From Brevinema_A sp051649605 (lineage in GTDB: Bacteria; Spirochaetota; Brevinematia; Brevinematales; Brevinemataceae), in assembly GCA_051649605.1 (NCBI GenBank), contig JBOFHK010000009.1, forward strand, positions 1-32,562: 32,562 bases of DNA. The letters run 5' to 3'. Made by a program: the position numbers and the translations under genes. The notes under the pieces are model-generated. The model saw only the letters and a list, made by a program, of their open reading frames with translations. It did not search any database and was not told the DNA's origin. Positions 24,864 to 32,562 of this stretch are shown here, piece by piece; within the stretch, counting starts at the first letter, position 1; each line of letters opens with the position of its first letter.

Positions 24864-25247
24864 CTAAAAAATATGTTTTTCTCGGATACCTTTTAAATTT
24901 AGTTTATTAAAATCTAAATCAAGAATATTTGTTTCCATTTGTGTGGTATAAAGGGACGAATCGATAATAACAATCCCAATATAATTACTATTACAGGTAT
25001 AGACAGCTTTAGATGGAGTATAGATAGAGCGTAGGTGAAATTCTGTGGTGGTAGGACTCTTAGAAAGCTTATCTTGTGTGATGAAGGTGATATTTCCATT
25101 TGCCATAAATAGAAGCCGAGTATTTTGGTATCCAAATTGTTGTAAATGAACTTTATCCAAGAAAGTATTGTTTTTATCGACAACAAAGCTGTTAATTTTA
25201 TGCAAGGAAAAGAACAAACAGGAGGCTAATAATAAATACAGTTTCAT
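24864..25247 (-). CDS. Small exported hypothetical protein
   Basis: 127 residues, not recognised. The N-terminus is MK followed by a hydrophobic segment (about 3-15), so it is exported. Either it is cleaved around residue 20, or Cys10 (LLLASC) is a lipobox, though that leaves an unusually short signal. The rest is beta-rich with pieces such as NTRLLFMANGNITFITQ and YIGIVIIDSSLYTTQ. A well-formed promoter (25283-25311) supports it as a real gene. The ribosome site is a weak AAGAGAATT. It lies 92 bp upstream of dnaG on the same strand. Confidence 0.55.
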   Translation of the reverse strand: MKLYLLLASCLFFSLHKINSFVVDKNNTFLDKVHLQQFGYQNTRLLFMANGNITFITQDKLSKSPTTTEFHLRSIYTPSKAVYTCNSNYIGIVIIDSSLYTTQMETNILDLDFNKLNLKGIREKHIF

Positions 25248-25282
25248 AAATTCTCTTAAATATTTATTCTGTAAGACTTAAT

Positions 25283-25311
25283 AGTATACGATTATTAGAT
25301 AAAAGTTTCAA
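25283..25311 (-). promoter_or_regulatory. Promoter for the small exported protein
   Basis: On the minus strand TTGAAA (25311-25306) and TATACT (25288-25283) with a 17-bp spacer, 35 bp before the ATG at 25247. Confidence 0.65.
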
Positions 25312-25336
25312 TAAATAAATAGCTTTATTTATACTC

Positions 25337-25366
25337 TTTACAAACATTCTTACTTTATAGTATAAT
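25337..25366 (+). promoter_or_regulatory. Promoter for smc
   Basis: TTTACA (25337-25342) and TATAAT (25361-25366) with an 18-bp spacer, 27 bp before the smc start. Confidence 0.65.
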
Positions 25367-25383
25367 GTATGGTATTTTAATAC

Positions 25384-25390
25384 AAAGGTG
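25384..25390 (+). promoter_or_regulatory. Ribosome binding site fixing the smc start
   Basis: AAAGGTG lies three bases before ATG 25394. The in-frame GTG at 25388 is part of this site and so cannot be the start. Confidence 0.7.
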
Positions 25391-25393
25391 TTT

Positions 25394-28300
25394 ATGAGTA
25401 TTTATTTGAAATCATTAGAAATATCGGGCTTTAAATCTTTCGGTATGCGGACATATATAGAATTTTCTGAAGGGATTACAGGGATTGTTGGGCCTAATGG
25501 TTGTGGTAAATCTAATGTTGTAGAGTCAATGAAGTGGGTATTAGGCGAACAAAGTGCCAAATCTCTCCGTGGAGAGAAGATGCAGGATATTATTTTTGCG
25601 GGTACTCAGCATCGATCAGCTTCAGGGATGGCTGATGTGAGTCTGACTTTTAATAACGAAAACAAATGGCTTCCCTTAGAGTTTCCAGAAGTTGCCGTGG
25701 GGCGAAGGGTTTTTCGCTCTGGAGAAGGTCAGTATTTTGTCAATGGGGTGCGTTCCCGATTAAAAGATACAACAGAATTATTTTTGGATACAGGGGTTGG
25801 GCGTGATTCTTACGCTATTTTTGAACAAGGGAAGATAGACCGCCTTCTTTCCGAATCAGCCGAAGATAGACGGATTCTTTTTGAAGATTTTGCAGGCATT
25901 TCAAAATTTAAATTCAGAAAGGAAGAAGCAGAAAAAAAACTTGCCCAAGCTCGTGAAAATCTTGAACGTCTCCAAGAAACAATAGACCGTTTAGAGAGTG
26001 ATATTCACTCTTTAGAATTACAAGCACAGGATGCGGAAAATTATAATACCGTTAATGCAGAACTTCGTAAAATGGAAATTAAGTTTGAACTTGCTCGTAT
26101 TGAAAATATGAGTAAAGAAATTACTCGCCGTGAAAATGAGCTCACCAAACTAAAAGATTCTCTTTTACCAGCCTCTCAAAAACTATCAGAAATCGAAGAG
26201 CAGATGAAATTGTCTGATGCATCATTGGGAGATAAAGAATCTCTATTTAGTAAATTAAATGAAAAAAATATCAATTTAGAAAAAGAACTTTCTGAATCCA
26301 AAATTCGTTATGAATCAGCAGAAAAAAATCTCCGTTCAAACCAACAGAGACTTCAAGAGCTAACATTACGATTTCGCCAAGATCAAGAACGACTTGAGGA
26401 TTGGGAGGAAACTCTTACCGAAAAAGAAGAGGCGTATACAGATGCAGAAAAAAAACAAGAACAGGCAAAAATAATTCTTGATAAAGCTGAGCAAACCAAA
26501 CAACTTTGTAAAGAACGAAGTGATATTTTAGAACAAAAACTTTTAGATGTTTCTAAAGAATATGGTTTCACAATCCCCCTCAATAGAGATAATATTGACC
26601 AGATACGAAAAAACATCTCTGAGCTTCAAGCTCAAATTTATATGCAAGAATCTACTATTATTTCCTTAGAAAATGAAATAAATAATAAAAAGCAACTTTT
26701 CGAAGAGGAAAAAGGTCAATCTTTAGAATTAAAGAAACAATTTGAGGGTATTCAATCACAACAAACAGGAATTAACAATACCAAACAAAGCTTACTCGCA
26801 AAAATTCAAGGTTTAGAGCAAGAAATTCTCTCTTATGAACAAGACTATAAACAAATTATCGAAGCGTTAAAAGAATGTGATAAAAAAGTTCTTCAAAATA
26901 TGGATCTGAACGCCCTAAAAGATTTTCAATCCCGTGTTGGTGATTGTAAAGGAGAACTAACAGGAATTCTTAATTCTATGGAGAGATTGATTCGAGAGAA
27001 ACAGCTTATTCCTCAAGAATTATTTACCCAGTTTAGAGATTTATTTACTATTTATGATACAGAATATGATCTTATCCTAGGTGGCGTTTTTGGGGAGGGT
27101 TTTGCCGAAAAAATGATATTATCAGAGCAACTGGATCAAAAAACATCTCTAGCCGAACAATCACGGGGGACTCTCGTGCAATTTCGAATACAACTGGATA
27201 AAATCACAATTCAAGAAAGGGGAATCTTTCAAAAAACAGCCGAAGCGGAATTATTGTATAAAAATTCAGAAAAAGAGTACCTCAAATTAGAAAAAAATAT
27301 TACACAGCTTTCTCACCAACTTGTCCAAGCACAAACTGTGTTTGAATTAGAAAAATCACAAATGCAGACAAATCAAAGTAAACTGGAAAAAATGGAAAAA
27401 ATTGTTTCGGACTATGATAAGGAATTATCGGCAATCCGTCAGCAGAGTTATCAACATCAAGAAGAATTTTCTAATGCACGAATTGATTTTAACAGTACAG
27501 AAACACAGACCAAATCACTACTTAAAGATATTAAATCCTTAGAAGAGAGGATTACAGATTATAAACGTCAAATAGATGTTATGGATCATGATAAAAATCA
27601 GTGTCAAAAAACGATCAATACCCTTCAGGAAGAAATTGAAGATTTATTATTAGAACAGGATGAGCTTAAACCTTCCTTAGAAGATCTAAAAAAAGAGATG
27701 GAACAACATTTTCATGATATTGCTGATCTTCGCCAAGCAAAAAGAGTGTTAGAACAAATGCATAAAGATGGTATCGAACAATACACAAAATTACGTATGC
27801 GTGAAAGTGAAATTGAAGGTTCCTTATCGGAGCGGAAGGCAAGCTTTGAAACAATGAAAAATTCTATTCAGGAACAGTTTGGACTTAATCATATGGATAT
27901 TACGTTACAAAAAGAGGAAAGCTTAGAATTAATTGGAGAGCAAATCCGAGTATATCGAGAGCGTCTCAATCAAATGGGAAATGTTAACCTCCTGGCGATA
28001 GAACAATTTCAAACTGCTAAAGAATACTACGCTCAATTGGTTTACCAAAAAGAAGATGTAGAATCTGCTACAGAAGATACAGAAATGCTCATTAACGAAA
28101 CAAATAAAGAATCAGCGGAACGGTTTCTAACGGCGTTTGAACAAATACGAAAATCGTTTCGTACCCTATTCTCAGAATTATTTAATGGAGGAAAAGCAGA
28201 TTTAATTCTAAGAGATAAATCTGACCCCTTGCGTTCAGGGATTGATATTATGGCAGAACCTCCTGGTCAGAAATTTCAAAATGTTAGTCTACTTTCTGGA

Positions 28301-28591
28301 GGACAACGGGCGATGGTGGCGATTGCGGTGATTTTTTCCATCTTAGAATTAAAACCAACACCCTTTGTGATTTTAGACGAAATGGATGCTCCATTAGATG
28401 ATGAAAACATTGATCGTTTTAAACGGCTCTTAGTACGTTTTAAAGGAAAAAGTCAGTTTGTTGTTGTTTCTCACTCGAAATCTACTTTGGAAGTTTGTGA
28501 TGTCTTATTTGGTGTAACGATGGAAGAATTGGGTTGTTCAAAAATTATGAGTGTTGCCTTTGATGATTCAGAGAATTTGGTATTTGCTTAG
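25394..28591 (+). CDS. smc: Chromosome segregation protein SMC (reduced hinge)
   Basis: 1065 residues from ATG 25394. The N-terminal head (1-165) has Walker A GPNGCGKSN (33-41) and the conserved VLGEQSAKSLRG. A long coiled coil (about 165-500) is followed by a middle region (about 500-590) and a second coil (about 590-890). The C-terminal head carries the NLLAIEQF-type segment, signature LLSGGQRAMVAIA (about 965) and Walker B ILDEMDAPLDD (about 990). The length is about 100 residues below the usual SMC. The middle region holds only a short GG-containing piece (EYDLILGGVFGEGFAEKM) where a hinge domain of about 150 residues is expected. SMC is loaded by ParB at parS, both also in the window. 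scpA and scpB are not seen. Confidence 0.94.
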   Translation: MSIYLKSLEISGFKSFGMRTYIEFSEGITGIVGPNGCGKSNVVESMKWVLGEQSAKSLRGEKMQDIIFAGTQHRSASGMADVSLTFNNENKWLPLEFPEVAVGRRVFRSGEGQYFVNGVRSRLKDTTELFLDTGVGRDSYAIFEQGKIDRLLSESAEDRRILFEDFAGISKFKFRKEEAEKKLAQARENLERLQETIDRLESDIHSLELQAQDAENYNTVNAELRKMEIKFELARIENMSKEITRRENELTKLKDSLLPASQKLSEIEEQMKLSDASLGDKESLFSKLNEKNINLEKELSESKIRYESAEKNLRSNQQRLQELTLRFRQDQERLEDWEETLTEKEEAYTDAEKKQEQAKIILDKAEQTKQLCKERSDILEQKLLDVSKEYGFTIPLNRDNIDQIRKNISELQAQIYMQESTIISLENEINNKKQLFEEEKGQSLELKKQFEGIQSQQTGINNTKQSLLAKIQGLEQEILSYEQDYKQIIEALKECDKKVLQNMDLNALKDFQSRVGDCKGELTGILNSMERLIREKQLIPQELFTQFRDLFTIYDTEYDLILGGVFGEGFAEKMILSEQLDQKTSLAEQSRGTLVQFRIQLDKITIQERGIFQKTAEAELLYKNSEKEYLKLEKNITQLSHQLVQAQTVFELEKSQMQTNQSKLEKMEKIVSDYDKELSAIRQQSYQHQEEFSNARIDFNSTETQTKSLLKDIKSLEERITDYKRQIDVMDHDKNQCQKTINTLQEEIEDLLLEQDELKPSLEDLKKEMEQHFHDIADLRQAKRVLEQMHKDGIEQYTKLRMRESEIEGSLSERKASFETMKNSIQEQFGLNHMDITLQKEESLELIGEQIRVYRERLNQMGNVNLLAIEQFQTAKEYYAQLVYQKEDVESATEDTEMLINETNKESAERFLTAFEQIRKSFRTLFSELFNGGKADLILRDKSDPLRSGIDIMAEPPGQKFQNVSLLSGGQRAMVAIAVIFSILELKPTPFVILDEMDAPLDDENIDRFKRLLVRFKGKSQFVVVSHSKSTLEVCDVLFGVTMEELGCSKIMSVAFDDSENLVFA

Positions 28592-28594
28592 ATT

Positions 28595-29221
28595 ATGCTT
28601 GGCTGGTGTTTTTTGTTACTTTTACTGGGGCAATGTACTCGCTACGAAGAAAAGCCTAATATTCCAAAATATACACAAGTCCGCTCCTTACTTACAGATA
28701 CAAAAAAACGCCCTGATCTCAGGGTACTGTATTTTCGGCATTATCCCAATTTTTGGATGAACGATTCCAAAGGGAAGTTAGCGTTTAGTGAGGCTCTGTT
28801 TCAGACGGGTCATTACCAAGAAAGTTTAGGATTGGGATACCAGCTTTTACTAGAACCCTTATCTTTTTTTGATCGTGGTAAAAACTATTTTATCATAGCT
28901 CAGAATTATGAAAAATCTAATAAACCCAAGAAGGCACGTTTCTATTTTGATAAAGCAATTACGAGGAACAATCAATATTATTTTTTTATCTATGCTCGTT
29001 TTGAAGAATTTCAAAAAAATTTTCCTCAATCAATAGAATTATATCAAACAGCCTTAGATCGTGGTCAAAAAGATTATATTGTTTCCGCTTATACGAGAAC
29101 GCTCTATAGTGCTGTAATTTATTATAAAAAACAGGATCAAGTATTATATCAAAAATATCTAGTACTCCTCGAACAAAATAATCCTAAAACAAGAGTAATC
29201 AAAAAAGCATTAGTCTTATAA
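28595..29221 (+). CDS. TPR-containing lipoprotein
   Basis: 208 residues. A short signal peptide with lipobox-like LLLLLGQC (Cys14) is followed by an extended N-terminus and TPR-like helical hairpins from about 65 to 175. Units include KLAFSEALFQTGHYQESLGL, YFIIAQNYEKSNKPKKARFYFDKAI and the one with SIELYQTALDRG. The ATG is three bases after the smc stop and there is no clear ribosome site, so translation is probably coupled to smc. Function unknown. A peptidoglycan or outer-membrane assembly role is only suggested by the TPR lipoprotein layout. Confidence 0.75.
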   Translation: MLGWCFLLLLLGQCTRYEEKPNIPKYTQVRSLLTDTKKRPDLRVLYFRHYPNFWMNDSKGKLAFSEALFQTGHYQESLGLGYQLLLEPLSFFDRGKNYFIIAQNYEKSNKPKKARFYFDKAITRNNQYYFFIYARFEEFQKNFPQSIELYQTALDRGQKDYIVSAYTRTLYSAVIYYKKQDQVLYQKYLVLLEQNNPKTRVIKKALVL

Positions 29222-29223
29222 AC

Positions 29224-30192
29224 TTATGCCAAGTATTCTTGAGATCCTTGGTGATTTTTTAGCGAGATATTTTTACCAAGATATGAATCTTGAAAATTAC
29301 AATTTTCTAAAGTGCAATCGCTGTTAATAATCGTATTGCTAATCTGAGAATTACTGATTTGTGTGGATTCGGCAATTGTCGTATTAGGGCCTATTGTTGA
29401 ATTTGTAACAATACTACTAGGATGAATCCAAACAGGTTGATGAATAATAACGGAATCGTCAAAATAAGGAAATTGAGAGGGGTTTTGTTGGAGGAGCGTT
29501 TTGTTAGCTTTTAGAAGATCAGCGTGATTACCACAATCATTCCAATCACTAATCTGAATCGTTTCAAACTTTTCTCCTAACTCCATCATAATTCGCATGG
29601 AATCGGTAATTTGGATCTCCCCTCGAGTACGGATATTTTTAGTGATTTGATAAGCAAGAGCAGAAAAGACACTTTGAGCAGAAGGAAAATAATAAGTACC
29701 AGTGATGGCAAGATTGCTTTTTGGGTGTTCTGGTTTTTCTTCCATATAAGTAACAAAACCGTGATCATCAATATTAACGATTCCAAAAGAAGAAGGATTG
29801 TTAACTTCTGCAACGGCAATTCTATTGTGCGAATTTTCTAGCATGTTTTCCCAATTGATAGTAAAAGTTTGATCACCTAAAATTACTAATAAATCTTCGT
29901 CTTTACTAAAAGCATCTCGTGCTTGATAGATAGCATGCCCTAGTCCTTGAGGATTTTCCTGTTCGATAAATTGCATAGGAAGATTAGGATATTTTTGTTT
30001 GAGATGACCTTCGATTTGTTCTTTTAAATAACCTGTGATAAAAACGAACTCAGAAGGATTTAAAGGGATAAGCTTTTCTATAAGATAGTCTAAAATACTT
30101 TGCCCAGCAACGAACATCAAAGGTTTTGGAATATCTTTTGTATGGGGAAGAAGCCGAGTCCCTTTGCCTGCGAGAGGAAGAACAATTTTCAT
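29224..30192 (-). CDS. Sugar nucleotidyltransferase with left-handed beta-helix tail
   Basis: 322 residues. The N-terminal nucleotidyltransferase fold starts with LPLAGKGTRLLPHT-x-DIPKPLM, the GxGTR..P..KP signature for binding NTP and sugar phosphate. The substrate region contains QENPQGLGHAI, and LVILGDQ holds the metal-binding Asp. The C-terminal part (about 245-315) has hexapeptide-like repeats (WIHPSSIVTNSTIGPNTTI, ISNSQISNTIINSDCTLENC) of a left-handed beta-helix. This matches glucose-1-phosphate nucleotidyl- or GlmU/RmlA-like pyrophosphorylases; which sugar and nucleotide cannot be decided. ATG with AAGGGG upstream, 2 bp after the bcp stop, so co-transcribed. It converges on the TPR lipoprotein gene with a 2-bp gap. 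Confidence 0.85.
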   Translation of the reverse strand: MKIVLPLAGKGTRLLPHTKDIPKPLMFVAGQSILDYLIEKLIPLNPSEFVFITGYLKEQIEGHLKQKYPNLPMQFIEQENPQGLGHAIYQARDAFSKDEDLLVILGDQTFTINWENMLENSHNRIAVAEVNNPSSFGIVNIDDHGFVTYMEEKPEHPKSNLAITGTYYFPSAQSVFSALAYQITKNIRTRGEIQITDSMRIMMELGEKFETIQISDWNDCGNHADLLKANKTLLQQNPSQFPYFDDSVIIHQPVWIHPSSIVTNSTIGPNTTIAESTQISNSQISNTIINSDCTLENCNFQDSYLGKNISLKNHQGSQEYLA

Positions 30193-30194
30193 AC

Positions 30195-30668
30195 TTAAAC
30201 CCCTTCTAAAATTTGTTTCATAGTCCTTAGGACTCGTGTTCCATGATCTTTGGCTTTTATATTGTACATTGCTTCTGTGATCACTCCTTCAGGATTGATG
30301 ATAAAAGTGCTTCTAATTAGACCTTCGTAGGTTTTCCCCATGAATTGTTTTTCTCCCCATACTTTATACTCGCTGAGTACCGTTTTTTGAGGATCGGATA
30401 AGAGCTTAATTTTGAGATTGTGTTTGGTACAAAATGTTTGGTGGCTTTCGATAGAGTCGCTATTAATGCCAATAATATCGACACCTAGTGCTTGAAATTG
30501 CTCATATAGGGTCGAAAAATTAACTGCTTGTAAGGTACAACCAGGGGTATTATCTTTTGGGTAGAAATAAATAATCACCCATTTTCCTTGATAATCGTTT
30601 AGGGATACGTTATTTCCATTGATATCAGATAGTGTAAACAAAGGAGCTTTATCTCCTGTTTTTAGCAT
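30195..30668 (-). CDS. bcp: Peroxiredoxin of the Bcp/PrxQ family
   Basis: 157 residues. FYPKDNTPGCT contains the peroxidatic Cys44 with the Pro-x-x-x-Thr/Ser-x-x-Cys motif. VWGEKQFMGKTYEGLIRSTF is highly conserved in Bcp. It reduces hydroperoxides in the cytoplasm with thioredoxin. The usual resolving Cys five residues after Cys44 is absent (position 49 is Val). The only other Cys seen is Cys80 in SHQTFC, so it may use an alternative partner Cys or work as a 1-Cys enzyme. ATG with GGAGA upstream. It heads a two-gene unit with the nucleotidyltransferase. Confidence 0.93.
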   Translation of the reverse strand: MLKTGDKAPLFTLSDINGNNVSLNDYQGKWVIIYFYPKDNTPGCTLQAVNFSTLYEQFQALGVDIIGINSDSIESHQTFCTKHNLKIKLLSDPQKTVLSEYKVWGEKQFMGKTYEGLIRSTFIINPEGVITEAMYNIKAKDHGTRVLRTMKQILEGV

Positions 30669-30736
30669 AATGTTCTCCTAAATTGTTTTTTGTCGATATT
30701 TATACAAAGTCTTTTGATAGATTATTTTTATCTTAT

Positions 30737-30782
30737 CTATTATTGGTAATAGTTTAATATTATATTTACACCGTAATACGGT
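30737..30782. promoter_or_regulatory. Two small inverted repeats upstream of bcp
   Basis: CTATTA-4-TAATAG (30737-30752) and ACCGTA-1-TACGGT (30770-30782) lie between the der stop and bcp. Either could be an operator for bcp, and the second could be a weak terminator for der, although no T tract follows it. Confidence 0.3.
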
Positions 30783-30792
30783 ACCCTAATTT

Positions 30793-32199
30793 TTATTTTT
30801 TCTGTTTTTTCTGTGATTTTTGTCCGGGTCGCTCTTCGTCTCTTTCTCGAAAAGTTAGGGTAATGGGTACTCCAGAAAACTCAAACGCTGTTCTCATTTT
30901 GTTTTCTAAAAAACGAGGAAAATCTTTTCTTAGGTGGTCTTTTTTGTTGATAAAAAAGACAAAACGTGGAGGAGCGGTGTAGACTTGCGATGCGTAATAG
31001 ATCTTAAGCCGAGAAGCTGCTTTTTCCCCTTCGTACTCAATAAAATTTTTGGCAAGCCAATTGTTGAACGCCCCCGTTACCACACGATAGTGAAAATCAT
31101 TGCGAACTTTAATTGCTGTTTCTAATAATTTATCGGTTTTATAATTATCTTTCCCTGAAATAAAACAAATAGGCACATAATCAAATTCTGGAAGGGCACG
31201 GCGGATTTTTTGTTCCATATTTTTCATTAATTCTTGGTTTTCCTTCCCACTTTGCTCCGATGTTTTAATAAGATCCCATTTGTTTAATGCAAAAACCAAG
31301 GCTCGTTTTTTGTCTTGAACCATTTTTGCCAGAACTTTATCATGACGTGCGATCTCATCTAAAGAAGCATGGGCATCAATAAGTAGGATAGCTACCTCGG
31401 AATGTTCAATTGCTTGAGCCGAACGTACCGTTGCATAATATTCAATATCGTCTTTGATTTTGGCGTTTCTCTTAATACCAGCGGTATCAGTAATTCGGAT
31501 TTTTTCCCCTTGAAAGAAAATTATTTCGTCAGTAGCATCTCGTGTTGTACCAGCGATTGGACTGACAATCATACGCTCATATCCTAGTAATGTGTTAAGA
31601 AGCATTGATTTACCAGCATTAGGACGTCCAATAATGGCAATCCGAGTTTCTTCTGTTGCTTTAAGTTCTTCCTGATTACCAAGAAATACACCTTTAGTGT
31701 CGTAGAAAAACGATTCGATTTGTTCTAAAAGGACAGATAAACCAACTTTTTGAATGACGGAAACAGGGACAAGTGTTTCAAATCCAAGACTGTAGAATTC
31801 TGCGATCCCCATTTCTAAGCTTCTGTTATCGGCTTTATTGGCGACGACTATACAAGGGCGGTTTGCTTTTTTAATAATGAGTGCCAACTCATCATCAATG
31901 GGGTTGGGGCTTTGAGCATCAACGACTAATAAAACAAGATCTGCATGATTAACGGCATAATTAATTTTTGTTTGTGCCAATGAATCAATTGTATCATCTG
32001 TCTCCAAATAGCCAGCGGTATCCCAAACGCTAAAGGGAGGATATTGGCTATGCCCTGATGTTCCAGAAATAATATCTCGAGTAACTCCTTCTATGGGATC
32101 AACGATGGATTTTCTTTGACGGATTAAATAATTAAATAAAGAAGATTTGCCTGTGTTGGGTCTACCTACGATAGCAACGATTGGTATATGTTTTTCCAT
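30793..32199 (-). CDS. der: Ribosome assembly GTPase Der (EngA)
   Basis: 468 residues with two tandem GTPase domains. Domain 1 has GRPNTGKS (12-19), DTAG (60-63) and NKAD (121-124). Domain 2 has GRPNAGKS (191-198), DTAG (238-241) and NKWD (306-309). A KH-like domain (about 355-440) and a basic tail (KSQKKQKK) complete it. It acts in 50S subunit assembly. ATG with AGGATC upstream and a promoter at 32226-32254. Confidence 0.96.
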   Translation of the reverse strand: MEKHIPIVAIVGRPNTGKSSLFNYLIRQRKSIVDPIEGVTRDIISGTSGHSQYPPFSVWDTAGYLETDDTIDSLAQTKINYAVNHADLVLLVVDAQSPNPIDDELALIIKKANRPCIVVANKADNRSLEMGIAEFYSLGFETLVPVSVIQKVGLSVLLEQIESFFYDTKGVFLGNQEELKATEETRIAIIGRPNAGKSMLLNTLLGYERMIVSPIAGTTRDATDEIIFFQGEKIRITDTAGIKRNAKIKDDIEYYATVRSAQAIEHSEVAILLIDAHASLDEIARHDKVLAKMVQDKKRALVFALNKWDLIKTSEQSGKENQELMKNMEQKIRRALPEFDYVPICFISGKDNYKTDKLLETAIKVRNDFHYRVVTGAFNNWLAKNFIEYEGEKAASRLKIYYASQVYTAPPRFVFFINKKDHLRKDFPRFLENKMRTAFEFSGVPITLTFRERDEERPGQKSQKKQKK

Positions 32200-32225
32200 T
32201 ATTGATCCTAAAATTCACTTTTCAC

Positions 32226-32254
32226 ATTATAGTATAGAATAGTTTTTTTTTCAA
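32226..32254 (-). promoter_or_regulatory. Promoter for der
   Basis: On the minus strand TTGAAA (32254-32249) and TATAAT (32231-32226) with a 17-bp spacer, about 26 bp before the der ATG. Confidence 0.7.
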
Positions 32255-32297
32255 GTTGTATGCTATGAGAATCTATTTATTTCTATTCTTTGACACT

Positions 32298-32321
32298 ATT
32301 ATAAATCTATGGATTTATAAT
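32298..32321. repeat. 10-bp inverted repeat in the intergenic region
   Basis: ATTATAAATC and GATTTATAAT around a four-base loop, in the gap between der and the next lipoprotein gene. It is AT-rich, preceded by a TTGACA at 32290-32295, and of unknown role. Confidence 0.5.
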
Positions 32322-32409
32322 TTCATGGGTGATAAGCTTGATCTTTATCGTATTATGTTATTATTTATCGAGAAAGTACCTTAAATCCCACCCTAATAAA
32401 CACTCAATC

Positions 32410-32438
32410 TTGACAAAGCAAGCACTATAGTGTATATT
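32410..32438 (+). promoter_or_regulatory. Promoter for the right-edge lipoprotein gene
   Basis: TTGACA (32410-32415) and TATATT (32433-32438) with a 17-bp spacer, 39 bp before the ATG. The spacer contains the palindrome CACTATAGTG (32423-32432). Confidence 0.7.
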
Positions 32439-32458
32439 AAACTATAATGCTTGTTTTG
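32414..32458. repeat. 17-bp inverted repeat around the lipoprotein promoter
   Basis: The left arm 32414-32430 and right arm 32442-32458 are complementary except for two positions, one of which would be a G-U pair in RNA. The 11-base centre contains the -10 box. This is a likely operator or an early-transcript hairpin. Confidence 0.6.
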
Positions 32459-32477
32459 CTAAAGAAGGAGGTATATA

Positions 32478-32562
32478 ATGAAATATTTATTAATAGTATT
32501 ATTAATTATTGGTAGCTGTACTGATAAAAAATCTCAAACAGTAGTGATAGAAGAGCCTGTTC
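32478..32562 (+). CDS. Lipoprotein, N-terminal fragment (3' end outside window)
   Basis: The first 28 codons of a gene running off the right edge. The signal peptide MKYLLIVLLIIGSC has a lipobox with Cys14, followed by TDKKSQTVVIEEPV. ATG start with AAGGAGG seven bases upstream. The mature function cannot be told. Confidence 0.75.
   Translation, partial: MKYLLIVLLIIGSCTDKKSQTVVIEEPV

Noticed and set aside
32331..32390. 19-codon frame in the gap before the edge lipoprotein
   Set aside because: Very short and without a ribosome site.

Overview
The window is a gene-dense, AT-rich chromosomal segment of a diderm bacterium. Proteins with signal peptides, lipobox lipoproteins, a TonB-like protein and a small outer-membrane beta-barrel protein all point to an outer membrane. 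A spirochaete is the best guess (Brachyspira/Brevinema-like rather than Borrelia). The reasons are the AT bias, lipoboxes ending in SSC, TSC, GSC or GQC, a GldA/F/G-type ABC cassette, a PAS-SpoIIE phosphatase, an ankyrin protein and many short FN3-like exported proteins. This is an inference from gene content, not a phylogenetic result. I see no rRNA, tRNA, CRISPR array, insertion sequence or prophage.

Layout, left to right. (1) 1-151 is the 3' end of an HNH nuclease-like gene, followed by about 315 bp with no convincing gene. (2) 467-4639 is leftward: an FN3/coiled-coil/TPR exported protein, a membrane-anchored TPR protein, a hairpin terminator, then a HAD-family hydrolase. (3) 4640-5112 is a non-coding divergent region with a short tandem repeat and an orphan leftward terminator. 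(4) 5113-12293 is rightward: a PAS-SpoIIE phosphatase, a GldA/F/G-like ABC exporter cassette, then parA-parB with a perfect parS palindrome just in front of parA. (5) 12286-16720 is leftward: two paralogous FN3-like lipoproteins followed by mfd. (6) 16845-18552 is rightward: nadD and asd. (7) 18549-19798 is leftward: a membrane-anchored FN3-like protein and an exported ankyrin protein. (8) 19860-20711 is rightward: a TonB-like protein. (9) 20742-25247 is leftward: a small exported protein, dnaG, rpoD and a beta-barrel protein. (10) 25394-29221 is rightward: smc and a TPR lipoprotein. (11) 29224-32199 is leftward: der, then bcp and a nucleotidyltransferase. (12) 32478 to the end is the start of another lipoprotein gene behind a promoter embedded in a long inverted repeat.

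Functionally the window mixes information processing (dnaG, rpoD, mfd, smc, parABS, der) with envelope biology: an ABC exporter, TonB-like and beta-barrel proteins, and FN3/TPR lipoproteins. ParABS and SMC both act in chromosome segregation, and parS lies in the parAB leader. The most unusual observations are these. A perfect 36-bp palindrome forms the parB/mfd junction, acts as a candidate two-way terminator and encodes an identical six-residue C-terminus for both proteins. A 23-bp perfect hairpin lies at the TonB-like/beta-barrel junction. The SMC hinge is strongly reduced. The two longest G/C homopolymer runs I saw (7 and 8 bases) both lie in FN3-like exported proteins and are candidates for phase variation. 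I did not find a clearly new defence or mobile system. The functions of the FN3/TPR proteins remain unknown.
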